Origin: Rhizobium sp. S152
Lineage (GTDB): Bacteria; Pseudomonadota; Alphaproteobacteria; Rhizobiales; Rhizobiaceae
Assembly (NCBI RefSeq): GCF_030380735.1
Contig: NZ_JAUDRZ010000029.1
Location: 566 to 64,565 of the forward strand
Reading direction: 5' to 3'
DNA: 64,000 nucleotides
Shown here piece by piece: positions 8,445 to 16,700 of the stretch (position 1 is the stretch's first letter; every line of letters begins with the position of its first letter). The position numbers and the translations under genes are program-made. The notes beneath the pieces were generated by a model that did no database searches, had not been told where the DNA came from, and was given only the letters and a program-made list of their open reading frames with translations.

Positions 8445-10220
8445 TCAGCGCCCTGAAAGAAATGTGGGGAACTTGGTGAAGCATTCAAATTGCATCGTCT
8501 GTCTCCCAGGGTTCGTCTTTTGCTCGGTTCCAAGTGCGGCAGCGCCGCAGTGCTCGTCCTGAGTGAGCAGGTGCCGGCGATAGGCAATGAAACCCGAAAG
8601 ATAGTGCTCGACATCGTCGATACGCGTTCGAAATGCGTGGTGGCGAATGAAGAATGACCCAGAGACCCGGGCTGGTTCGTGCATATCCATGGCAAGTTCT
8701 GGCCAGAAATGGCCGTTGAGAAGATGGTGCGCCCGTCGCGTGAGCGCTTTATCGAACGCGCCGAAATCCACGCGTGCGAGAAGATGCCCGTGTATCGGGT
8801 CCCTCTTCAAGAGTGCGAAGACCTCGCAGGTCGCCATCATCAGCTCGAGCAGCGTTGGAAAGGTGGTGATGCGCCGCGAAACAAAATCCAGGCGGTCCGC
8901 AATATTGTCGATCGCGAAGCGGTAGTAGCGCTCCTCCGGGCAGTGCTGCGTGAGCTCCTCGGCGCAATAGGCCAGCCAGTGATCATGATAACGGGCGTGG
9001 CCAGCTGCGATGAAGGTGTCGAAGGCGGCACGCGCTGCTGTCAACAACGTCGTGTCGGCGGTCAGGCCATATAGCCGCAGAAGTGCCAGAACTGCCTCGC
9101 CGTCGTAGTAGACAATACGAAAGGTCTGCTTGGTATGCAGGCTCGGATAGTTCAGCACGTGACGGAAGCCTCCGCTATCACGATCCCGCATGAAGCACAG
9201 TCCGGCCGCCAGTCGGCGTATCAGCCCGAGATGACCGCGATCGCCGGTCGCTCGCGCGTGTTCGACAAGTGCGATGATCGCGGCTGCGTTGCCGCCGAGC
9301 TTGATCTCTCCGTCGGCCTCCACGACGAATGCCGCCTTCTTTCCGTCGGGCAGGATCACGTCCCGGATCAGCTTGGAGACCATGAAGGACAGGGATCGCT
9401 CGATCGCTTCTGCCAGTATCGTGCTTTCGGTAACCGCAAGCGCTTCGACCATGGCATAGGTCGTGCTGGCATGCCTGAGCGCATTGTAGTTTTCGATGCT
9501 GCGGCCGAAGCCGGCATGCAAGCCGTAGTAAAAGCGGCCGTCCCCGTCGACCTGCCGCGCCAGATATTCTGCTCCGTCGTCAATGAGCGATGTCACCATT
9601 GGAACCGTGAGGCGGTCGACGACCCGCCGGCCAGCATTACGGCCGGTCGGGTAGAGATCGTGGATCAGATCGCCGTCAAAGAAAACACCTTTTGATGTGA
9701 AAATGTGGACAGGCGCCGTATCCTCTAGACTGAGAGGGGGGTCGTCGGGAAAGCGGCGGCGCGCATAGGCGCTGAAGTTGGTCGCATTGATGCCTGCCAT
9801 AGCTTCGCCGCCGCCACGGTCGAGCATGGCATTGGCGTTCAACTCCTGTTCGATGAACGCCCGATCGAACCTGTTGTCCAGGCTCAGACCGAAGCGAAAA
9901 TAATTGCGCTTGGTTTGGGCCAGTATCCTGTCTAGCGCTCCAAATGACGAGGGCGCCACTGCCATTGGCCAATCGACGCGCAGCCAGAAACAATCGCCAA
10001 TTAGACAGCGACGCAGATCCATCACCCTCTCGACGCCGATGTTCCAGGCGGCGTCAAAGTCTGCGCCGAGCACCGTCGTCACCACCGCCCGTTCGCTTCC
10101 GTCGGTGAACGAGAAGAACAAGACGACCGCGGGATAGGGATGGGGCAATTCCTGCCGGTTTGCTCGGACATGCTCGCGCAACGTCTCCAGATCGCCTGCC
10201 GCTATCGCTTTCGAGCTCAT
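8445..10220 (-). CDS. Uncharacterised 591-residue protein, likely helical-barrel C-terminal half
   Basis: It starts three bases after the hlyD stop, so it belongs to the secretion operon. Residues ~1-190 are alpha/beta (AVVLFFSFTDGSERAVVTT, then VHIFTSKGVFFDG). Residues ~200-560 are helical repeats with GDGRFYYGLH, FRIVYYDGEAVLALLRLYG and a late FFIRHHAFRTRIDDVEHYLS, resembling the (alpha/alpha)6 barrels of epimerase, glycosidase and cyclase folds. I cannot name the family. It has no signal peptide or membrane segment, so a cytoplasmic role on the adhesin, a glycan or the small downstream peptides is possible. The last ~35 residues are beyond the conserved-looking part. Confidence 0.8.
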   Translation of the reverse strand: MSSKAIAAGDLETLREHVRANRQELPHPYPAVVLFFSFTDGSERAVVTTVLGADFDAAWNIGVERVMDLRRCLIGDCFWLRVDWPMAVAPSSFGALDRILAQTKRNYFRFGLSLDNRFDRAFIEQELNANAMLDRGGGEAMAGINATNFSAYARRRFPDDPPLSLEDTAPVHIFTSKGVFFDGDLIHDLYPTGRNAGRRVVDRLTVPMVTSLIDDGAEYLARQVDGDGRFYYGLHAGFGRSIENYNALRHASTTYAMVEALAVTESTILAEAIERSLSFMVSKLIRDVILPDGKKAAFVVEADGEIKLGGNAAAIIALVEHARATGDRGHLGLIRRLAAGLCFMRDRDSGGFRHVLNYPSLHTKQTFRIVYYDGEAVLALLRLYGLTADTTLLTAARAAFDTFIAAGHARYHDHWLAYCAEELTQHCPEERYYRFAIDNIADRLDFVSRRITTFPTLLELMMATCEVFALLKRDPIHGHLLARVDFGAFDKALTRRAHHLLNGHFWPELAMDMHEPARVSGSFFIRHHAFRTRIDDVEHYLSGFIAYRRHLLTQDEHCGAAALGTEQKTNPGRQTMQFECFTKFPTFLSGR

Positions 10221-10223
10221 GCG

Positions 10224-11420
10224 TCAGCGTTCCCGCATAGCTTCACGCGCCTTGTTGAAAGGCTTGATCAGGTAATCGAGCACGCTCTTCTCACCTGTAT
10301 GGATGTCGACGGTGGCGATCATTCCCGGCGAGATTGGAAACTCCTTGCCGGCGCCGTTTCTCAGCGCGTCTTTGTTCGTCTTCACGAAGACCCGGTAATA
10401 ATAGATCTTGGGATCGACCTCGTCCTGGATCGTGTCGGGCGAGATCGTCACCACCTTGCCGTCCAAGCCACCATAGATGGCGTAGTCATATGCAGTGATC
10501 TTCACCGTCGCGCGCTGATCGGGGTGGACGAAGGCGATGTCGCGGGGGGACATGCGCGCTTCGATCATCAGCTGGTCGCCGAGCGGTATGATGTCCATCA
10601 GCTTGCCGTTCGGCGGCACGACGCCGCCGATGGTGGATACCTCGACATTCTTGACGATGCCGCGAACGGGCGAGCGCAGGGTCAACCGAGAAAGGCTGTC
10701 GGCGCGTCCCTTGATGACCGATCGAAGCGACGCGACATCGGCATTCGCCTTGGAAAGCTGTTCGCGCGCCTCGACGATATACTGTGTCTCGGCCTCGACC
10801 TTCTTGAGTTCGAGCTCGGCCTGTTCACGCTTCAGTCGGATGATCTCAACGCTGCTGGCAGCCCCCATCTGGGTGAGCCCCTCGTTAACACTGAGCTCCT
10901 GACGGATCAGTCCCAAAGCCTCCTCGATCCACCGCAACGTTTCCTTCAGGTTTCCCTGGCGAGCCTCGTAGAGCTTGGTCTCGGTGGCGATCAGGTCGGG
11001 ATATTCACTCAGTTCCTCCGGAAAGCTGAGCGATGCCTGGTTGACTTCGGCCGTCAAGCGCGCCGCACTCGCCAAGGCGGCGCGGTACTTGGCCGTCGAT
11101 TCACCCACGGCAGACTCGGTAATCGTCGGGTCGAGTTGGGCCAGCAGCTGTCCTGCCTCTACAATCTGGTTTTCCTGAACCATGAGCGTAGAGACGATCC
11201 CACCTTCCAGCGATTGGATCACCTGCTCACGGCGGATCGGAACCACCTTGCCGTCTCCCGTCGAGACTTCATCGAGAACGGAGTAATTCGCCCAGACCAC
11301 CCCGATGACAAGGATGAGTGCCAGCAGCTTGACGACCCTGATAGCGCCTGAAAGGCGCATCGCATCATCGCCGCCGAAGTGCCAGCTATCGTCAACGGCA
11401 CGGGAAAAAGATGTGCTCAT
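10224..11420 (-). CDS. Type I secretion membrane fusion protein (HlyD family)
   Basis: A 398-residue adaptor starting MSTSFSRAVDDSWHFGG. One N-terminal membrane anchor (~residues 29-48) is followed by VSTGDGKVVP, a lipoyl-like half (VIQSLEGGIV), a coiled-coil hairpin (~110-250) and the HlyD signature region TLRSPVRGIVKN with a beta-barrel (~290-390). It bridges the ABC exporter to TolC. The start overlaps the ABC-gene stop by ATGA. The upstream open frame to 11654 is antisense-like and low complexity and was trimmed. Confidence 0.93.
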   Translation of the reverse strand: MSTSFSRAVDDSWHFGGDDAMRLSGAIRVVKLLALILVIGVVWANYSVLDEVSTGDGKVVPIRREQVIQSLEGGIVSTLMVQENQIVEAGQLLAQLDPTITESAVGESTAKYRAALASAARLTAEVNQASLSFPEELSEYPDLIATETKLYEARQGNLKETLRWIEEALGLIRQELSVNEGLTQMGAASSVEIIRLKREQAELELKKVEAETQYIVEAREQLSKANADVASLRSVIKGRADSLSRLTLRSPVRGIVKNVEVSTIGGVVPPNGKLMDIIPLGDQLMIEARMSPRDIAFVHPDQRATVKITAYDYAIYGGLDGKVVTISPDTIQDEVDPKIYYYRVFVKTNKDALRNGAGKEFPISPGMIATVDIHTGEKSVLDYLIKPFNKAREAMRER

Positions 11421-13723
11421 GGCGTGCCGCTCCCGTGCGAGGGGTGTTGCTCGAAAACCTGTTTGAGCTTTTGCCGCTGGCCGAGTGCGCTTTCTGGCGG
11501 AGGCGTCGCGGGCTCGCCCCTGAGCAGGCGAAGGGCTTCTTCCTTCTGTGCGTCGATGACCACGCGGCCCTGGTCGAGCGCCACTACCCGGTCGACAAGG
11601 TCGAGGACGCGCATCCGGTGCGTGGCGATCACCACTGTCTTGCCGCGGCACCATGTTGCAAAGCGATGGATGAAAAGGCGTTCGGTCGTCTCGTCCATCG
11701 AGGCCGTCGGCTCGTCCAGCAGGACTACCGATGGATTGCGGATCAGCAAACGCGACAAAAGCAGCGCCTGCTGCTGTCCGCCGGAGAGCCCGCGTCCGCC
11801 TTCATCGATCAGGTGGTCCAGACCCTTCGGCATGGTGCGGATGAAATCGTCGGCACCCGTCATCTGCAACGCTTCGAGAACAGCCTGCTGCGACGTGCTC
11901 TGCGCGCCTAGCAGCACGTTTTCGCGGATCGTGCCGTGAAACAGCCGCGAGTTCTGGGTCAGCAGGCCGACTTCGCGCCTGAGGTCGTTTGGGTCGATCT
12001 GTTCCATCGCCAGGTTGTCGATCAACACCTCGCCCGATGCCGGCTCGATCTGGCCGGACAGTGCCTGAAGCAGCGTGGACTTGCCGGCGCCGTTCTTGCC
12101 GAGCAGTGCGACGGTCTCGCCTGCATCGATAGTGAGCTCCGTCAGTGACAAGGCGGGTTTGCCCGAGGGCTGCCCGTAATAATATTGCGTGTTGCGGAAC
12201 TGGTAATGGCCAGGTAGCGAGCCGACCGAGAGCCGGGTCTCGGCCGGCGGGTGATCGACGGGCATCTTCATGATCATGTTGAGGCTGTGGAGCCCGATCT
12301 TGGCATGCTGGAAGCGGCTCAAGACCTGGGTCAGTTGCGCCATCGGCGCCATCATCCGCGAACCGAGGATGGAGCAGGCGACCAACGAACCGGTGCTCAT
12401 GTCTCCCCTCATCACGATCGGTGCGCCGCAAAACACGATAACGGCGAAAACGCTTGTCTGGATGCTGTGCCCCCAGCCGGTTAGAATGCTGGTGATATAG
12501 CGCAACCGGACCTGTGCATCGGCGCTTGCGTTATTGAAACTGTTCCACTTCTCCTGGAAGATGCCTTCGGCCTGCAGTGCCTTGATGTCCTCGATCCCTT
12601 GGACGGCTTCGACGAGCATTGCGTTGCGCAAGGAGGCTTCGCGCATCGCCTGGCCGGCGCATTGTTTCAGCCGCCTCTGGGCGACCAGCCCCGGCGCGAT
12701 CATCAGGACGAGAGCGACTGCCGGGATGACGGCGAGCCAGCCGCCGATCAGCGCCATCAGAGCCAGAAACAGGAAGAAGAAAGGCAAATCCGCAATCGCC
12801 GCGACCGTCGTCGATGTGAACAGGTCACGCACCTGCTCGAGGTCGCGCAACTGCGCGATGAATGTGCCCGTCGCCTTGGGCCGGTTCTGGTTGCGCACCC
12901 GCAGGGCATGCCCGAACACCACGTCCGAGATATTGATGTCGGCGCGCTTGCCGAGGATGTCGATGATCAGCGTCCTGATCTTGCGCATGATGAAGTCGAA
13001 GACGACGGCCAGCATGACGCCGATGAAAAGGACGATCAGCGTGCTCATGGAGTTGGCCGGCACGACGCGGTCATAGACCTGCATCGAGAACAAGACGCCC
13101 GTCACCGACATCGCGTTGGCAACCAGGGACGCGAGCAGCACGTAGCCGTAAGGGCGCAGGTCATCCAGGGCTAGCTTGCGAAACCAGCCATGCGTGTCCG
13201 GCGCGATATAGGCATCCACACGCTCGTCCGTGCGGGTACGTGCGTCGCGGGCGACCAGAAGGTGCGCGATACCGTCCTTGAGATGCGCGAGCGGGATCCA
13301 CGTCCACTGCCCGTTGTCTTCCGCAAAGGCGATCTTCGCCTCCCCGTCGCCAAGCTCGGTGATCAAGCCGACCGAGCCGTCGGTGAGTTCGAGAAGCATC
13401 GGCAGACGCCGGGTGGTGATGCCGCTCTCAACAGGCTCCACCGGCTTGACGTCGAGACCAAAGCGGCGCGCCAGCTTCTCGATCTGGCGTAAGGCCGCCA
13501 TTGGTTCGCGCATGATCGGCAGATAGCTATTGGCCGATCTCGAATGGGTGATGCCGTAGTGGCTGGCGAGCAGCCCCGTTACCTCGATCCAGCGCAAGGC
13601 GCGCCCGTCGTCCGGTGCGGCGGCGAGGTCGGTTTGTGCCATTGGAGGTCGGACAGGATGGCTGTGCTCACCGGCATGCTGCCGGGCACTGCCCTTCGTC
13701 GATCTGTTCTCTGCCATGCCCAT
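11417..13723 (-). CDS. Type I secretion ABC transporter (LapB-like)
   Basis: A 768-residue exporter. Residues ~25-150 form a C39-peptidase-like domain that contains no cysteine, so it is a non-cleaving substrate-docking domain as in LapB/HlyB. Membrane segments cover ~160-430. The ATPase has Walker A GKNGAGKST, signature LSGGQQQALLLSR, Walker B VVLLDEPTASMD and H-loop ATHR. The ATG at 13723 has GGGAGA about seven bases upstream. It lies 20 bases after the adhesin stop and overlaps hlyD by four bases. Its most likely cargo is the adjacent BapA-like adhesin. Confidence 0.95.
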   Translation of the reverse strand: MGMAENRSTKGSARQHAGEHSHPVRPPMAQTDLAAAPDDGRALRWIEVTGLLASHYGITHSRSANSYLPIMREPMAALRQIEKLARRFGLDVKPVEPVESGITTRRLPMLLELTDGSVGLITELGDGEAKIAFAEDNGQWTWIPLAHLKDGIAHLLVARDARTRTDERVDAYIAPDTHGWFRKLALDDLRPYGYVLLASLVANAMSVTGVLFSMQVYDRVVPANSMSTLIVLFIGVMLAVVFDFIMRKIRTLIIDILGKRADINISDVVFGHALRVRNQNRPKATGTFIAQLRDLEQVRDLFTSTTVAAIADLPFFFLFLALMALIGGWLAVIPAVALVLMIAPGLVAQRRLKQCAGQAMREASLRNAMLVEAVQGIEDIKALQAEGIFQEKWNSFNNASADAQVRLRYITSILTGWGHSIQTSVFAVIVFCGAPIVMRGDMSTGSLVACSILGSRMMAPMAQLTQVLSRFQHAKIGLHSLNMIMKMPVDHPPAETRLSVGSLPGHYQFRNTQYYYGQPSGKPALSLTELTIDAGETVALLGKNGAGKSTLLQALSGQIEPASGEVLIDNLAMEQIDPNDLRREVGLLTQNSRLFHGTIRENVLLGAQSTSQQAVLEALQMTGADDFIRTMPKGLDHLIDEGGRGLSGGQQQALLLSRLLIRNPSVVLLDEPTASMDETTERLFIHRFATWCRGKTVVIATHRMRVLDLVDRVVALDQGRVVIDAQKEEALRLLRGEPATPPPESALGQRQKLKQVFEQHPSHGSGTP

Positions 13724-13742
13724 CGCAAATCTCCCGGACCGT

Positions 13743-16700
13743 CTACACGACCGGCAGCTTGTGTGATGCCAGGTCATCGTCAAACTTGATCGGCTCGAAC
13801 GGGTCGATCGGCGCGGACACCGCCGGCTCGGCGGCGATCACCGGCGCGGGCGTGTCGGAAACAGCGGGAGCAGGTTCCGGAGCGGCGTCGTGAGCGCCAG
13901 TGTCGTGCGACAGACTTGCGAGGGCCGACAGGTCGATCTCCTGGCCTCCCTGGTCGGGGATGAGGGCAGCGGTCTCATCCGCGGATGGGTGTACCGCCGC
14001 ATCGTCGGCTGCATGCGCCGTGCTATCGGTTTCGTGCGTGGTGTTGTCGGATCTCTGTTCCGCTGAGATATGCGTGCTGTGGTCGCTGGCGTCCACCGCG
14101 TCACCGTCTGCCAGGGTAAGGCTCGTGACCCCGGCCGTTGCAGCGGTGGCGGTGGACGTATCGTGCACCCCTACGTCGATGCTGAGGTCGGCGTTGAGTG
14201 CGTTGCCGGTATCAGGGTCGAACACGGTAACGGTGAAATGGTCCGTGCCGCCCGAAGCCGCGCCAGCATCGGGGGTATAGGTGTAGCTGCCGTCGGCATT
14301 GATCACCAGCGTGCCGAAGCTCCCCGCCACGCTGACGCTGCCATTGGCGATCGCATGCGCATGTCCGCCGAAGGCGACCGAGCCGATCTGCAGGTCGTCG
14401 ACACCTGGACCGGATGCGGCGCTGTCGATGAAGTTGCCGGTCGCCTTTTCGCCGACCGCAAGTGTTACGTGCTCGGTCAGGTCGGTGGCCACGACGGAAA
14501 TGTCGCGGGTAAGCGCGACGCCGATATTGACCCCTGCGTCGGGAACCAGTGTTGCACGATAGGTGCCTGCTGGAATGTCGTGCAACGCAATCGTCCCATG
14601 GGTGCCGCCCAGTCCAAGAAGGTCTAGAGCGAGAATGCCGTTCTGGACCTGGTTGCCGAGATCGCCGGGACGTATCCAAGTGCCACCCTGGAAACGCTCG
14701 ATGATGACCGTGTAGCTGCTGAGCACACCGATCTGCAAAAGACCGGCGATGCCGAGGTCGATGGAGACGTTATTGGTGTTCTGGCTGAGATCGAAGTTGA
14801 CGACGGGCTGGTTTGCCGAGCCGAGGTTGACGCTCGCTAGCGTTCCGATGTTCAGCCCCAGCAGGTCGAACTGTGTGTCGTGGGCGGTCGATGGCTGCGC
14901 CTCCGGCACCTCGGTGACGGTGCGATCGAGAAAGGCCGTGTTGCTGGCGTTGGCGAGAGCGAAGTCGAGACCTGGGGCGAGGATGTCTGTGGGAAGCGAG
15001 ATGTTTCCGGACGCGTCATGCAGCGTGACCTCCAATTGCCCGCCATTGACCTGTGCCGGCGACAGCCCGATGCTGAACGCCCCATCGGCACCCACCAGGC
15101 CAGTGCCGACGATCGTTCCACTGGCATTCACGATGTTGACGGTCGCTCCGGCCTCGCCATGCCCCGTCACCTCGGTTCCCGAAGCGTTGACGGCAAGGCC
15201 CGTTGGAGCGTCGGGCGGCAGCAAATCGGTCGTTCCGATCGAGCCGGGATCGGAGATGTTGCCGGCGACGTCCTGGAGCACGACCGTCAGCGTTCCACCA
15301 TCGGCCTGTGCCGGAGAAAGATTGGCGCTGAAGGCACCATTGGCGTCGACGAGAGCGGTGCCGACGGCAACGCCGAGCGCATTGAAAATCGTCGCCGTCG
15401 CGCCGACCTCACCGTGTCCTGACAGAGTCAAGCCGCCGCTGCCAAGCACAAGATCGGTTGGAGCAGTCGGCGCCACGTGATCGGGCGTATTCGTGGTCCC
15501 TGGCGCCGAGTTGTTGCCGCCGGCGTCCCGCAGCACGACCTGGAGTGCGGTGCCGTCGGCCTGGGCGGGGGAGAGCCCGATGGTGAAGGCGCCGTTCGAC
15601 CCTACGATGCCGGTTCCGACCACCACGCCGGCCGCGTTGGTCACCGTCACGGTGGCGCCGGCCTCGCCGCTGCCGGTCAGCGACGTTCCCGTTGCATTGA
15701 CACCAAGCCCGGTCGGGGCGCTTGGCGGCGTAAGGTCAGTTGTGGTCGCCGTGGCCGGCGCGGATGGATTTCCTGAGGCGTCGGCGAGAACCACGGAGAG
15801 GTGTCCGCCAGTCGCCTGCGACGGCGACAGCGGCACGGTGAAGACACCATTGGCGCCAACCGTTGCGGTGCCGACCTCGTCGCCGGCGGCGTTCTTTACC
15901 GTTACCGTGGCACCCGCTTCGCCGCGGCCCGTCAGCACCGTGCCGGCGCTGTTGACGGCCAGGTTGGTGGCCGCGTCGGGCGCGGTGAGGTCCGGTGTGC
16001 CGATTGTTCCAGGCTGCGATGTTCCGCCGCTGCCGGTCAGCGTCACCCGAAGATCACCACCATCGACCTGCGGTGGATTGAGAGCGATCTCGAAGGTGCC
16101 GTCTGCCGCCACCGTGCCGGTCGCGATGACGCTGCCGTCGGCGCGCGATACGGTGACGGCGCTGCCGGCCAGCCCACTTCCCGTCAGCGCCGTGCCGGTG
16201 TCGTTGACGTCAAGGTTGCCGGGAGCCGCGGGGGCACCCGGGTCTGGGGCCAGCACGGTTGATGCGATCGAGTTGTTGCCGGCAAGGTCGGCCTGGGTCA
16301 CGGTCAGCGTTTGCCCATCGAGTTGCTCCTGTGACAGAGGAACGCTGAAGGTTCCATCGGCGCCGACGATCGCCGTTCCGAGAACCGTTCCGCTCGCAGT
16401 TGTGACGGTGACAGTCGCGCCGACCTCGCCGAGACCTGTCAGCTGCAGACCATTGCCGCTGACCATCAAGGCCGTCACCGCATCCGGTGCCTGGATATCG
16501 GTCAGTGGCAGGGTGGCGGCCGGCGAGGCATTGCCGGCCGCATCCTGCTGGATGATTTCGAGAGTGCCGCCCTGTGTCTGCGGCGGATCGAGGGAGATCG
16601 TGAAGGCGCCGGTGCTCGCGACAACCCCCGTGCCCACGGTGACGCCGTCGGCGTCCTTGACGGTGACGGCCGCGCCGGGCTCGCCACTGCCGGTCAGGAT

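Noticed and set aside
13743..15000. Search for RTX nonapeptide (GGxGxDxUx) repeats near the adhesin C-terminus
   Set aside because: None found. The C-terminal region has VCBS/cadherin-like and His/Ala/Asp-rich sequence instead.
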